This document shows, one piece after another, positions 1-13,584 of a stretch of 64,000 nt of DNA. The stretch is from positions 14,062,001 through 14,126,000 of the forward strand of contig NW_026974140.1 in assembly GCF_037042905.1 (NCBI RefSeq). Direction: 5' to 3'. Under the pieces are notes generated by a model. That model was not told the DNA's origin, ran no database searches, and saw nothing but the letters and a program-made list of their open reading frames with translations. The position numbers were made by a program, and so were the translations under genes. Position 1 is the first letter of the stretch. Each line of letters opens with the position of its first letter. Source of the stretch: Lytechinus pictus. Taxonomy: Eukaryota > Echinodermata > Echinoidea > Temnopleuroida > Toxopneustidae.

Positions 1-112
1 GGGTTATGAATTTTCTCTACTCTGTCTCATCATTTTCTACAACAGAATAATTAATTTCCTTGTTTTATTTCTTATTTCATTTCCATTACCATCGATGTAT
101 CCTTGATCATCA

Positions 113-335
113 TTGTGGTTCATTGGTAGAGCGTCTGACTCATGTACGTGAGGTCGTGGGTTCGATTCCTTCCTGAATCGTACCACATATACCTCAGAAA
201 ACGGACCTTCTTTTTGTCAGGCGCTCAACATATGAGAAGAGATAGGGTAATAATGATCATGATGATACGCAAAGTCCGCTAGGAGAAAAGTTCATAATGA
301 GCTTAACCCGCTACCCTGGTAGATAATAGCAAGGA
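113..335 (+). mobile_element. tRNA-derived SINE (copy 1)
   Basis: The head has a pol III A box (TGGTTCATTGG, 116-126) and a B box (GGTTCGATTCC, 159-169) at tRNA spacing. The body shares blocks with the copy at 15134: GGACCTTCT, TTGTCAGGCGCTC and CGCTACCCTGGTA. The shared body outside the tRNA part shows this is a dispersed SINE rather than a tRNA gene. The copy is diverged and its tail is not clear. Confidence 0.7.
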
Positions 336-1426
336 TTGAAAATGTGTGTGTGTGCGTGTGGGGGGGGGGGGTCAGCAGTTAGGCTATATACAGTATAAGC
401 TGTGATTTAGCGCGTGAGTGAATGTGAGTCTTGATTATCACATGCGGCCTATAAAATTAAAGGCCAAAAGAGGCCCAGTGAAATGGAGAAATAAAATTAG
501 TATGAAAAATAATGATATGTCATGATAAAATCACTTCAACAAAACGGAGACCAGCCTTAATATTGATCACAAAAATACACTGTCAAATTATATACAATAT
601 ATATTGCTTTGTTAGTGTTTTTTTTTTTAATTAGACATCCTTTTTCTTTAAAACAACAGAGACTTAAGGAGCAATTTCGATTATTTTGTACTTGGAAAAA
701 GTCATGTTTTCCATTTCCTTTTTCAGACTCGCGATAAGCCTGAAAATCGTTGAAATTAATATAACTTTTATTGGTTTTGTGCATATGGAAAGTCGCATTT
801 CAAGATGATTTCTTTCATATCTTGGGTGGATCTGTCACCAAAATGTAATTAAATATGGAGTCAATCAAAAATTATATGAAATTTCAAAGAGCTTACATAC
901 AAATCAGACGATTCTTTAACCCTCTTGTAATATCGATCGAATTATTATTATCGATTCTTTAGTGTCCATGGCAACACGATATATCATTTCCTTGTTAAAT
1001 AATCTTCTCGCGATCGTCTGAGACTTGAGGATGAAGATGATCTGAGTAAAATGGGTCATGTTTATTCAGAATCCTGCCAGGTAGCAAACCTTCCTTCTGT
1101 TCAAATTGTGTGGCATAAAGGATATTTTTAGAAATAGATCAGCGAAATTATAATCTAGCATTGAATCTTATGTCCCCGAATCTGTTTGGTGGCAAAAGTG
1201 GATTATGAATTTCTGTATTAGAATTCACGTAAATATATCTTTTATCTGAAAATGGATGGTTTTTATTTGCTTATATTATTATCGCAAATAATCATCCTTA
1301 CTAAAAGTTTTAATAAGTAGAATTCCCAACCTTATTTTCTATATCTTTCTTTTCAGTGGTAAACGAAGGGGTGGTACTACACGGTAAAAACGCTGTTTGA
1401 CATATGAACTTTACTGTAGTTGCTTT
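336..1426. other. No gene seen
   Basis: AT-rich unique-looking DNA. It opens with a (GT)n stretch running into a 12-nt G run (about 341-371). No coding frame has recognisable homology. Confidence 0.6.
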
Positions 1427-1993
1427 AAAGGGATGATCTGGAAATATTCATATCTTAATAAATAGAGTAAAATTCACAGAACAAAATGCTGAAAACTTGA
1501 TCAAAATCGGATTACAAATAACAAAGTTATTGAATTTTAAAGATTTTGCATTATTCCGTTGAAACAGTTCTAGGCATGTCCTTTTGAATATTCAATGAGC
1601 AAACTGATGATGTCATATCCCCACTTGTTATTTTGTATATTATTATAATATATGAAATGAGGTTTATTTAAAAAAATACCAAGAACTAAAACAATTTGAT
1701 TGATAACTGATGAAGTGCATTAATTATTTATTGCTGCAACTTATTTCATTATAATGGAGATACATCATTTACAAAAGAAAAAGGAAAGTGGGGATGTGAC
1801 ATCATCAGCCCACCTGATGGAATATTCATGATGACGTGCAAATAATTGTTTCCAAAGAATATGACTAAACTTTAATTTTCAATCACTTCGTTATTTGTTA
1901 TCCGCGGTTTTGATGTAAATTTTCAGCATTTTGCTCTATGAATTTTACTCTATTTATTTTGATATAAATATCTTCAGCCCGGAGTATCCCTTT
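1427..1993. mobile_element. MITE with long terminal inverted repeats
   Basis: The left end starts AAAGGGATGATCTGGAAATA and the right end is its diverged inverse, ending TATCCCTTT. Matching runs continue inward for about 100 bp per side, including ATAAATAGAGTAAAATTCA, CAAAATGCTGAAAA and AACAAATAACRAAGT. The middle carries a second inverted pair: GATGATGTCATATCCCCAC on the left against GTGGGGATGTGACATCATC on the right. No transposase is encoded, so it is non-autonomous. It resembles a repeat I recall as common in sea-urchin genomes. Confidence 0.85.
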
Positions 1994-2505
1994 CAATCTT
2001 TCATAACAAAGTATAGTTTTTATGTTCAATCTCCAATTGTTTAAAATGGTATTACTAAAGCTCATATAGTAAACAGCGTTATATGAAAAAAATGAAACAT
2101 ATTAATGTAAACAAATATGAGACGACAGTCGCGTATTATATTTCAAGTAGTAAAAAGAAGAGAGGAAAAAGAAGAGAGAGAAGGGGACACTAAGTAAAAG
2201 GCTAAAAGAGGAAAGAAAAGTACTTTACAAAATAGAAATATTTGTTTTGCTAATTAATAGGAAAGCCTAAGCCGTATATGCGTATATACCATGGGAGGAT
2301 GGGAATTAAGTGAAATATGTGATCTTGTATATGGAACGTTATTTGGTAAAAGAAAAGGAATAATGATAGAACTCACATACAATTTCCCCTTTTCAACACG
2401 GGAGCTTAATTGTTATTTAAACGTAACTATGGTTTTATAACAACAGCAGATTAATCCTGTAATAATTGGTAATTGATGGCAATCTCAACGTGTAAAATAA
2501 TTTTG

Positions 2506-2611
2506 ATCAGTCACACCAAGAAGACCTACTCCAAACCGAACGATGATATGCCATTCGAAATAACGTAATACCTTTGATTGGTCTGGATTCAGTTTCTGGG
2601 TGTGACTGAAG
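2506..2611. mobile_element. Small MITE-like inverted repeat
   Basis: CAGTCACACCAAGAAGAC on the left is answered by CTGGGTGTGACTG on the right, and the match extends inward with gaps (ACTCCAAACC against GGTCTGGA). Total length is about 105 bp. It is too small to encode anything. Confidence 0.55.
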
Positions 2612-3397
2612 CATTTTTTATAAAACCGAATGCTCCTCTACTCATAATTTCTCTTTGCAATCAGGGGCTATCTGACGCACTCTGGGTGAGATGATTGAGC
2701 ACCATTAATCTGCGTTATGTTTTCAAAGATCATGTCAATATTTGTCATAACGCTTGATTATCATCTATCATCCGCTCCTCTCACGGGATCACATTGTATG
2801 TTATTATGAACTGGTGTCATAACACATGAATGGAAGTCATATTACATTGGTCGCAGTCAGCTAGATAATGTTATGGTAAGGTATACATCAGTAGTCTATG
2901 ATACTCGATGCCCTTAATGCAGATGTATAGGCCTATATATTAAAATTCGTTTGTAAGCCTATGTCTTTTTTGGAAACAATCTAGTGTGGTTTTGTTAATA
3001 TAAAGTTATATTTATTTAAGTTTCAAACAAAACCTATTAATTCATCTTTGGATATCTACCTATATGAGCTTCATTCTGTTTTGGAAGTTTTAGATTTTGA
3101 AATTTGTATGTACTTGTCATGACATAGGCTACAAATGGACAAATGCATAGGGATTTATTTATTGCATGGCAGTGATTTTGTAGTTACTTAAAATTCAAAT
3201 CGAATAATCAACTACGCCAATCTAGGAAAACACTCTAAGACTTCAAGATGCATGGGGGGTGGGGCAATCTGCATCCACATTTTTTTATGACTGGTAAATT
3301 AGCAGATTTTCTAGTTTTCTTTTCGCTCGCTACGCCTGATCGATGTAAATTCAGGGCCAGTTTAGATGATCGCATATCGTTCGCAATGATAATAGTA
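2612..3397. other. No gene seen
   Basis: AT-rich DNA with one TAGGCCTATA word near 2930 and no recognisable coding or RNA feature. Confidence 0.6.
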
Positions 3398-3658
3398 CAC
3401 TGTAAAAAATATTGGGTAAAATTTTAACCAGCATGAGGGTAATTTTGTGTTCAACCCATTTGGGGCAGTATTTTACCCAATGCCTGGAAGCATATTGTCC
3501 AGTAAGTAAAAAATGATAATAATAAGCAGTAATTACCTTAGAATGGGCAAAAATTTCATCACACTGGATAAATCAAAATGCCCAAAAAGAAATGCCCATT
3601 GTTGGTTGGACACATTATTACCCTCACGGAGCATTTTTATCCAATATTTTTTAGAGTG
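3398..3658. mobile_element. MITE with CACTGTAAAAAA / TTTTTTAGAGTG ends
   Basis: The ends CACTGTAAAAAATATTGGGT and ATCCAATATTTTTTAGAGTG are inverse copies. The interior is rich in GGGTAAAA and TTTTACCC words in both orientations. It abuts the next element with only CA between them. Non-coding and non-autonomous. Confidence 0.8.
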
Positions 3659-3660
3659 CA

Positions 3661-3871
3661 CACTCTAAAAACACTGAATAAAATTTTACCCAATATTGGG
3701 TAAAAGGGAACATGCATGCATGTTTGCTGGGTAATTTTGTTTTACCCCATATTTGGCTATTTTAACGCAACATTTCGTAAAATTTACAAAATATTTGGTA
3801 TCTTTTTACCCATTAACCAACATGCATGTTCCCATTTTACCCAATACTGGGTAAACCTTTTTTTTAGAGTG
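3661..3871. mobile_element. Second MITE of the CACTCTAAAAA type, adjacent
   Basis: The ends are CACTCTAAAAA and TTTTTTTTAGAGTG. The subterminal parts ACCCAATATTGGGTAAAA and GGGAACATGCATG on the left mirror CATGCATGTTCCC and TTTTACCCAATACTGGGTAAA on the right, so the whole element can fold into one long hairpin. Flanking dinucleotides are TA on the outer sides of the pair. It belongs to the same superfamily as its neighbour but is a distinct subfamily. Confidence 0.8.
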
Positions 3872-6800
3872 TAGGCCTATACAAATTTTCTAAATGGCAA
3901 AATATAACATTTCCAAAAGAAAGTACTTTTTGTCCATACTCGCTGTAGAATGACATAAACAAAAAGGTGGCGCAGGTTGATTTCGGAAAGCAAGCAAATC
4001 TGATCAAGACAATCTGATCGGACTAATATAATGCATATAATGTCTTATGCGTATATTGTTCAGATGATGAAAATGGGTTTGATCACTTTTTACATCTAAA
4101 TTGATGTTAATTCCGAAGCAGTATAGGTGGACCCAACCAAATACATAAATCAGATTGATGCCCATGCGGCATTTACATACTATAAAATACTCTAATTTAA
4201 ACAGTATGGATTTAAATAATATTTCAGATCGACTAGTGACCAATGGAATTCAGGATTAATTTGAATCCTTATTCATAAAATAACAAAGATTTCATTTTTT
4301 ATTCTCACGATATTTATTGTCTTATACGCCTCGATGAGAAAAAATGGCAGACAGGTGGTTGTAGAAGACTTGTAACAGCATGGCACTTTTTTTTTGCTCA
4401 TCCCTTGATTAATCCTATAATGAGACATTGATATAAAAACGACACGCTGTGCATCCTGTTGAGAGTGTGCGTAGAAACACTGATAATCCAAGGACATTTG
4501 CAGAGCAGATTGTTTAATCCCACATGTTCCTGTATTCTTCACATAATAGTTGGAGGCATGGGAGAATGGTGAGTTTGATTGAAGATAAAGTTCTATTTTG
4601 TTGAGATACTAGCTTCGAATGTTTATCAGAAAGGAAGATCAATTCGAATTATTATAGACGCTGACTTGACTTGATGACGCTGGTAACAAAACTAAAACAT
4701 GACAGCAGTTGGCAATTTTGTGTTATTTATTGCATGTATATAGTGCTACTGCTGCTATTATGATGATAACGATGATGACGAAGACGACGGTGACAATAAT
4801 ATGATACCGACATAATGTTGATGATATGCCAGTAGAGTTATGAGACAAAAGTTTTGAGGGGAAGAACAGGCCTACGTACGGGGGGGGGGGGGTTACTTGT
4901 AAACAGCGAGACAGTGAGTTAAAACTTGACATTTTGAATATAAATTGTGATGAATTTTAACATTAACATCCTAATGATTTCAGATTTTTACCCTTCCATG
5001 CCTTACTTTTTCTTGAAGTTTTCTCCTTTTTTTTTCTTTCGGTCGTGGAACATGGGGGGGGGGGGTGTAACCGTGAATGACTCATGCCTGCCTCATCTGT
5101 ACCACAGTGTGTGTTGAGGAGGACGATATTATTATGACAATGGTCATAAAGATAAAGTCACACGACGATTATAAAAATGCTGCTGATTATGTTGTTGATG
5201 ATGATAATACTACTGCTGGTGGTGGCGATGATGAGGAGGAGGATGGCAACATTGACTTATTCAGTCAAATGGATTTTCAGTATCAATATTTTGTTAAATA
5301 TACATTGTTTAGTCTATAACAGAATGTCATCTTGTCATGTCTTTATATCAGTCACATCGAACTTGTAGCCCGAAGGTGACACATGATAATGTGTCATGGT
5401 ATTTAAAGGTGTACGTCAAGTCACCGTTCAAGGTATGTAGGCAAGGCTTATTATAATTATGAAGTCATATCGTTATGCATGCTGAGATCAGGGGTATTTT
5501 GATAGGAGGGGGGGACGACTGACTCAACTGAATAACAGGTGTAATTAGAGTTACGCGACATATCGCTCTTTATGTCTATATTCTCTATGTCTTTTACTTC
5601 ATCTTTCCTCTCCTTTCTCCTGTTTGTTTGTATTTATTTCCATATAAAAAGAGTAAAACAAATCATATATCATAAAAATATAAGATCAGTACTGATCTTC
5701 CATGGGTCTTTTTATTCATTACTTGAAAAATCATAGAGGGTGGTCGCCCCCCCCCCCCCCCACGTGGCGCCGCTTCTTCCCTTTTCAGTTGATGTAAATA
5801 AATGTAATTTAAAAGAGATAGACTTCACTTATTTTCCTTTAATTATGTCAATGTTTTTGTAATATGGAAAGGTAAGGGCAAAGGGGCAACGACTCCATAA
5901 GATTTTTCAAGTAGTGGGGGAGGTGAAAATAAAGAAGAAAAAGAAGAAAGCGGTCTAGAGATTACACCGTCAATCAAAAATGACGTTACCTTTATGTTGT
6001 CTTGCCCTTATCGAAACACTCTTACGCTGCCCCTGTGCATTGTGTTACTAAAATGTTAGAATAGAGCGTATACGATTACATGTATTTGTACTTTTGTAAA
6101 ATTGTTGGGAACTTTCTAAAGCTAACTACTATTTTAGCTCATTTCTTAAGCCGTGCGTATAACTTTAATTAAAATTTACACTTCTGAGAACAGTGGTGTT
6201 GAAACGACATTGATTATAGACACAAAGCATTACATGGTGTTGAATTTATAGTGTTACTTGTGTAAGTATAACACATTTTGTTTGTTGTTTCAATACTGTT
6301 TTGCGTTGTGTTCAATCATGGTGTATTTTGAACACCTGTCTTCAACGTTATTTTGAAGTTAAGTTTGTTTCCTCGTTTCTTTCCATAATTATTCGCAGCT
6401 TAATAAAACACATATAGGCCCTAAATGAATTGCTAAATATAGGCATAATATATAGATCTCTTTCTACGCAGTCATATATCTTCCTGAACCTAAACGAGGC
6501 AATTGATTGCCTATTTTCTCGTAACCCATGTTTCGTTTCAAATTGCATTTCAATCAAGCAATCCCCCTTTCTATCAAACTGCCTTCTAATTAATGCTCTT
6601 ATTTTCAACTTAAAACTCCAATCTACCGACCATATAAAAATAAGTGAATGTCCGTTGTGCTTTGACACTACTTCTAGTCTATCTCATTTGCCAAGTGGAA
6701 TTCAATTTCCAATAAGCCAAACGAAAAGGACGATAGGTTTTCTTTCTTTGAAAGTATTCTGACCTACCGTTATATACATGTATAAATGCACTTTATTCGT

Positions 6801-9800
6801 TCGACTCCAGTCATACTTTTATCCTCAGTATAACCCAATTTGAATGCATGAAATACTCGTTTCCGATACAGCCATTATTTCATTTTGTATAATTATGAAC
6901 CGTTGAGTGATGAACTTGGCATGCCAACTCATGAAATAAGAAGTCAATCCAAATTGCAATTATTTACGAATATCTTTTACGTTTGTATGACCTAATAGAT
7001 GTATACATTATCAGATAAAGAAAAATTAGTCGATAGGTCGATACATGGGTACAGAATACAATGTCAGCTTGAACAATAGCTTACATTATTGGTGGGGTCG
7101 CCGCCCCCCCCCCCCCCGCCTACCCTGACTCTGAGAAAAACTTGATATGGTTTAAATGGTTAACATTTGGAATTGTTTATAGGTATATCTGTCACTATAT
7201 TCGTCGAAAATGTTTGCTTTATTTGCTCGCAACTGTTAAGTTATTCCATACGTCATGTTCTAACCCATTAGTACGCCACTGATCTTGAACACTATCCGGT
7301 GAATGTTTTTCGTAACTTTTAAGTAGGCCTACGTGGTTCTTTATTTATATATAAAAATATACGTAAAAATACGATAGGAAAAAGAAACAGTTGAAAATTC
7401 TATTATTTCTCATTTATTTTCTTTCAAACGCTTAACCACGAATTTGAAGGGTTTAAAATAGATATGTTTGAACCTGACTATCCCGTGAAACAGTGTCTTT
7501 ATGTCGTTTGTGTTTTGTGTGACCGGGGTGTTGCTATTGCAAGACCATGCAGGAGCGAAGTAATATTGGAAAGTTATCCTTATAACGAAAAAACCCGAAA
7601 CCAATCAAAAGCTCATGATCGCTTTCAAACTGAAAAACGAGAGGATAAGCACATGCATTGGAACAATCAAAGTGCACTCGGTATCATTACTACAATATGA
7701 ATATAAGAACGTGAAGAAGGGACATGAGAAATGTGTGTGAGAGAGCGAAAGAAAGGTCCGATTGACGACAGCCCGGATAAAAAGTTTTAAGAGGGGGGGG
7801 GGTTAAAAGTGAAAGATAAATAATGAGAAAGAAAGATGGTAGAGGGAGAGAAAGGAAATGTAAGAGATATCATAGAAAGGCAAGGAAAGGGAAAAGAAAG
7901 AGAAAAAAAGCGAGAAAGATGTTGAATAAAATTAGAGTAACTGGTGCAATGGGGGGGAGGGGGTATTACTGAAATAAAGTGAGGGAGGAGACCATGGTTT
8001 CAGATAAACTAATGTTAATTAGGATAAATCCTGTTAGCTGGTTATAGGAGACAGTTCATTTGTATAGGTAGACAGATAAATGAAATAACTATACAATTTG
8101 AAAAATAACAACGAACAAAATAAAAATAAGTAATGGATGAATTTCGAGGAAATTGCCGCCGGTTATCAATTTTGCAATTTTCAGAAACAAAATAATAGTT
8201 CAAATTCTGTTCTCGCGAATAGATTTTTTTAACCTAATCGATATTGTTATATTTAGATAAAATAGAGCACGAAAAATATATATGTTACCATTATTATACA
8301 TTGGCACATCTATCCGTTATACGAGACAGTGGCACGGATATAGTCTCTCCGTGATTTAGCCTGACAGTGAAATCCCATACGGTAGGGGAAAAAATGTATG
8401 ATTAACATAATCAAATTAACCAAAAAATAATAATTCTAGATTGAAAATTTTGGCTTTTTCTTTGATTTTGAAAAGCAAGTATGGTTGAATTAGCACTAAG
8501 TGGTTTTATCACTTCGACAATAAAATATGTCGCTGGATGTCTGTTAAAAGTGGTAGATTAAAGTGTAGAGTTGGGTGGGTCGACCCCTCAACCCCCCCCC
8601 CCCCCTTTCCTGGCGTGGACTTTTTTTTTCTCCCATTTTATTGTTAATTAGAAAATTGTGATTAAGACTTTTCTCCTCAAATAAATTAAACAAATATGTT
8701 TGGTCCTACTGCTCCCCTCCAGGTTACGAGGCGATGCCAACCCCCCCCCCCCCCATTATTTCCAGTATCTACTCTCCCACTTCCAATATGATGCGGTGCT
8801 CGTGGGCACAGTTCATTTCGTATATGAGTTCATGCAAGTTTTAATAGAATCGTACCTTTCTTTGGATAGGTTTCACTGACAGAACCAGGTCATCACCAAA
8901 GAGCTTCCGAGAATCGCTTTCTACAGACTGAAAGAAATTCGTGAGAAATAAGCGAAAATGTCATATTGTATAATTGTATATTGAAGATATTGTATAATAG
9001 AGAGGGGGAACAGAGACGATGGGACGACAGGAGGATTTAAAAAAAAGCAGAGGGATGGATGAGCGTTGACATAGCATCAACAAGGAAGGAAAAAATCGAG
9101 TAGGGGAAAACGAATAGGCCCCTTCCCCAAACAAACAAATAAACAAGCAAAACAATACAAAGCAAAAACAAAACAAAAGAGAGAGTGCTTTAGAAATTCA
9201 AGTAAAATTGCAACCATGCCTGTATTATAACCATATTCTTATTGCTTACTTTTTTGTACCTTTTTTAAACTTTCAAACGATAAGGAGCAGTTTACATCTG
9301 CAGAAATTTACTACAAATAAACAATATATTTCACTGGAAAGCCTAATTGCGTATAAATTGCAATTCTTAATAAATTTAAATCTAAATACACGTGCCTGGA
9401 AAGACTATTTTTGACATTCAGTCATCCAAAAGAAATATTTCAAGAAGAACAATCCATTTTTATAATTCAAGAAAAATCCATGTAGTCAGAAGACAGTCAT
9501 AATGCTTTTCTTCCAACTGCTTTATAGAGGTCATGATTTAGTAAAAGTTACAGAGATAGAGATTTCGAGAGAAAATATCCAAAAAAAATTAGTTCTTAAA
9601 ATGCTTTAAACAACAAGCCATCAGCTCGCAACTAGTATTCATGAGAAAATAAGTCGTAGAGTGTTGAACAAAGCAATCGAGGGTCGATTTGAGAGGAGAC
9701 TATGAAAGAAATCACTCCGAGGATCATTCGAAAATCCATCGTTGATTTCTTCTAACTCTTTTCGATATAATCACTCTAAGAAGCACGTTTCATGGATAAA

Positions 9801-10385
9801 CTTTGGATCTATCATGTCTCATTCATGAAGGATCACCAAGGATTTTAATTAGTGTTTCCTCTATACTCCTCCCCCAAATGTATTGATTTCTTGTTTTGCT
9901 GCTCAATTCATTTTAAATCATGTACACCTCTCCGTTGAGATGTGTATTTTCTGCTCATTCAAATAGGTAACTTGATATTTAAGTAACATTTTGTACACGT
10001 AGGAGTGGATCCAAGGTGTCAGAGATTAATGATTTTTATTTTGAAAGGCTCTCGCTACCATCAATCGTGTTTCGCCAAAACGAGACAGGCAAACAAGAAC
10101 AAAGTCTATTGCTCCTTCTAGCAATCAAACAATGAAGGGTGGTGATTTCGTTCCAGGTCTGTTCCTACTTTCATCTTAAAAAGGTAATACAATAGGGGCA
10201 ATATTTATCGCAGGGTACTAAATGTTTGCAAATTTTAATGAAAAGGAAGCAAACTTCCACTGTACCCCCCCCCCCCCCCTCTTCCCGGCCAGATAATTTT
10301 CTTAAGGCAGGAATACTGACAACACTTAGTGTCTTTCGAATATATCAGATACCCATAAATAGAAACCATCAGAAAGAAAAGGGCA
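3872..10385. other. Gene-free stretch with homopolymers and microsatellites
   Basis: No open frame here has recognisable homology. There are trinucleotide-rich patches (GATGAT/GACGAC near 4750-4830 and 5175-5250) and long runs of one base: G at 4880-4892 and 5054-5065; C at 5747-5761, 7104-7117, 8592-8605, 8741-8754 and 10265-10279. Purine-rich DNA lies at 7730-7960. Several G/C runs sit next to a TTTCGGTCGTGGAA-like word (about 5038), a mark of a repeat family also seen at 27590 and 35755. Confidence 0.6.
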
Positions 10386-10462
10386 TCAGAAGTATACCAG
10401 GTCGGTACTGAACCTACAACCTCCGAAAATAATGGTTAGACCGCTTGACCGCGGAGCCTCTC
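10386..10462 (-). mobile_element. tRNA-like SINE head
   Basis: On the minus strand the sequence shows an A box within GGCTCCGCGGTCAAGCGG (10458-10441) and a B box GGTTCAGTACC (10414-10404), spaced as in a tRNA. The downstream body is short or diverged and I cannot define the end. It is distinct from the 15134 family. Confidence 0.6.
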
Positions 10463-10492
10463 GATTTTTCTTTTTGGAATATGTTCAATAAC

Positions 10493-10664
10493 TGATCTGG
10501 GGCCCGTTTCATAAAGGACTTGCAACTGTTGTAACTTTGCCATTATGGCAACTACCATGGCGACCTTTATTATGATTGGCTGCTGAGCCCTGTTAACATG
10601 GTAGTTGCCATTATGGCAAAGTTACAACAGTTGCAAATCCTTTATGAAACGGGCCCCAGATCCC
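10493..10664. mobile_element. Hairpin MITE with about 65-bp near-perfect TIRs
   Basis: The left arm starts GATCTGGGGCCCGTTTCATA, and the right arm ends with its inverse, TATGAAACGGGCCCCAGATC. Matching continues inward through TTGCAACTGTTGTAACTTTG, CCATTATGGCAACTACCATG. The loop is about 40 bp. The near-identity of the arms suggests a young or conserved copy. No coding capacity. Confidence 0.88.
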
Positions 10665-12200
10665 ATTTGGATAAGACAGTATACAAAAAAAATATATTGA
10701 CATTGCTTGCCGGCGACTTCGTACTGAATTACTATATAGGCACAACGCGAGATAAAAATAGACATCCCTGTATTGATGTACGGGGCACTGTTATCCGTTT
10801 TGACGTAACAATTTTCGGTCCTGAATTTATTTTGACTCACCACTTTAACTTGCCTACCCGTGTCAATATCTTCGTCCATCTTGGAGATTGTTTCGCTCCC
10901 GATAATTTTGAAGAAACTTCATAATGTCTCCTGTAGTTATTTTTCCTTTTAATATGCCACCTCCTCACGTTCGACGGATGATGTAGACTTGACAAGTCTT
11001 CTATATCACTGTCATCTCAATATTTCGATTTATTTAAATCAGTTTTGTATTTCTGCTTCGTTTGTCATGTTATTAGCAACTTTTCGGGGATGAGAAATTT
11101 TTTTATGAAAAAAAAAAATATATCGAGCAAACTATTAAGTGAATTAACGTATTGTTGAAATCACCATGTTGCTCTTTAAATCACGAAAAAAATAAAGAGA
11201 GTTTAATTGTGCTTTTAGTCTGGCTTCGGCGCATTTTCAGTGTCGGGTGTCGATTAATACTTGTTCGTCTGTAGGCCTAATGGCTTGTCGGTTATTCTTC
11301 GCTTGCATAGATTCACTTCATGGTAAATGTGGTGCCTATATGAAAGTTTTGCTTGTCTGCGGTAAGTTTGTTTTAGTAAGCATTTTGGTCAGGTTAGGTC
11401 TTATTTTCCATGTTACGTTGATGTAATTGGTGAATCGATAAATGGTCTTTTCTGTATCGTTCTTGATAATGTAATGGAGGTATTGATGACTTATGCAGAA
11501 CCAGGGGCTATCCTGTTAAATGAAAACTGTTTCTGTGATGCAGGTCTTCTGAATCCAGACTCACCCCCTCGTGAATCAGCTGAAAGGTTACACGTTTTTA
11601 GGTTGTCTATGCTTAAGGCTGTCATTACCATCATAAGCTTGGGGCTTTGACTTAGTATTTACATTATGATCTTCTTTTCCTCTATCTAATTATGCATAAT
11701 CGGACTTTCATCCTTCTCCGCTGGTTAAAGGTGAGGTAAATCCTATTGTGTCCTTATGTAAACTATATATATAACTTAAACTTAAAATCACTTTTCTTTT
11801 AATGGCAACACGTAGTTAAAGAATATAGAATTCGAATTTGATAAGGCCTATACGATCTTCTACATTTACATATTTTTAATTGTTGATCAGGCTACCTGGA
11901 TATGACTTTCAAGTTTTATTGGCCCTATGCTTTGCAAGACTTCCATAATTATGTCCCCTCCACTAAAATTGAAAAAAAAATATGGAGAAGGTTTATCAAG
12001 AATTATCTAACGTATATTTAAGAGATTTAAGAAGGAAAAGTTGGATACATACCAAAATATGGCTTTATTCCGTCAAAATTTCGAGTGTGTGTAATTCCCA
12101 ATGGTATCGGTTTATTTAGTCAGAAAAATAAATACCCAATACTCTTGGAGAGTAGACTAGTCGTAATATCGGTTGATAACCATTATGAAACCCATGGCTT
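10665..12200. other. No gene seen
   Basis: AT-rich DNA. An open frame of about 108 codons (10598-10924) starts inside the hairpin MITE and has no recognisable domain, so I do not call it a gene. Confidence 0.6.
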
Positions 12201-12420
12201 TCACAGTTCCTGCTAGCTCATTGAGTAAGGCGACAGACTGGAGATTCATCGTTCTGCAGCAAGAGGTTCGAATCCAAGTTCCAGCCGGAAGTAAGAAGAA
12301 AAATAAAGAAGAAAAAGAGAATGAAAGAAGGGGGTTTTGGAGAAGAATTTTTTTAAATTAGTGGAGGGGACATAAGGAAGTCTTTCCCTATATGCTTAAA
12401 TAAATGAAATGAAATGAAAA
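12201..12420 (+). mobile_element. tRNA-derived SINE with AAATG-type tail
   Basis: The A box TAGCTCATTGAG (12214-12225) and B box GGTTCGAATCC (12265-12275) are about 50 nt apart, as in a tRNA. A non-tRNA body follows, and the copy ends in AAATAAATGAAATGAAATGA (about 12400-12418), a short tandem tail typical of LINE-mobilised SINEs. Confidence 0.72.
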
Positions 12421-12765
12421 ATTATGTGCAGCAATTGCACTTGGAATGAGAAAAGAGTGATTTTTTTAAATATAGAATGTTATTTTTCTACAAAATGTGG
12501 GTGAAATTATTGGTACCGAAACGAACTTGGTCACATTTTTAATATAGATAGACAGCACCAGGGACTATCCGAGATGATTAAACCGGTTGCATTATATACG
12601 CAGGTATATATTATCTCTCCCGGTGCTATACTTTCACATCTTACCTAGATAGTGTAATGCGTGCATGTATGTATATTTAACACCTGAAAATATTTATATA
12701 CACTATTAGTTGAAATATGATTTATTTTTACACGTGACCATGGTAGTGATGGTAATTACTGATAA
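12421..12765. other. No gene seen
   Basis: AT-rich spacer without a recognisable feature. Confidence 0.5.
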
Positions 12766-12975
12766 TTGATGAAGAAGAAAAAGCTAAAATAAAGAGGAAA
12801 AAGGAGGAAGAGGGAAAGAAGGAGAAGAAGAAGGAGAAGGAGAAAAAGAAGAAGAAGAAGAAGAAGAGGAGGAGGGGGAGGAGGAAAAAGATGATGATGA
12901 TAATGAAGAAGTTGAAGAAGATGGGGGAGGAGGAGGAAGAAGAAGAAGAAGAAGAGGAAGAGGAGGAGTAGAAAA
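12766..12975. repeat. Purine (GAA/GGA) microsatellite, about 210 bp
   Basis: An almost unbroken purine strand of AAG, GAG, GGA and GAT triplets. It gives overlapping false open frames on the minus strand that read poly-Ser, poly-Leu and poly-Phe. Mirror-symmetric purine tracts of this kind can form triplex DNA. Confidence 0.9.
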
Positions 12976-13584
12976 AAAGAAGTACATACGAAATCATAAT
13001 GTGTACTGCAGTTAGGCAAGAAACAGGCCTGTAGACTTATTATTAATATTATATGTTATATTTTATTTGAAAATTACAGGGTAAAAAATTTCAGGAATGA
13101 AAAAATCACGAATTGCGAATTTTATTACACAAATGAAAAATAAAAACACATATAGAAACACCATCAACAGAAGGTATTGCCCGATAATCGTAATGTCTAG
13201 GATAATTCTGCATCTCTGGTCGTAAAAACACACATCATGTATTAAAATTATGATGAGTAAACAATCTTCGTAGCTGCATATATACTTTCACCATCACGTG
13301 TAAATGATTATGCCATCGGCTGTCATCCCCCAAGTGACTATTTTCTTTCTCTTTGTGACCGAGTTGTTATAGCGATTAAGCGCTTTTCCATTTGTCTTAG
13401 GCCAGTATTTCAGGGACCATCGCTCCTGGCTTAGCGATGGCTTAGGGAGGGAGGTTTGTGTGTGTGTGCGTGTGTGGGGGGGGGATTAAATTGGATATTC
13501 AAAATATGAAAATTTTGAACCGATTTCAAGCTTAAGCTTGAATCATCAGGGAGGAAGGTGTTGAAAAAGTAAAGAGAATAAGAG

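Noticed and set aside
10598..10924. 108-codon plus-strand open frame
   Set aside because: It begins in the arm of a hairpin MITE and shows no recognisable domain; judged chance.
12728..13019. Three overlapping minus-strand open frames rich in Ser, Leu and Phe
   Set aside because: They are translations of a GAA/GGA microsatellite in three frames; no real protein.
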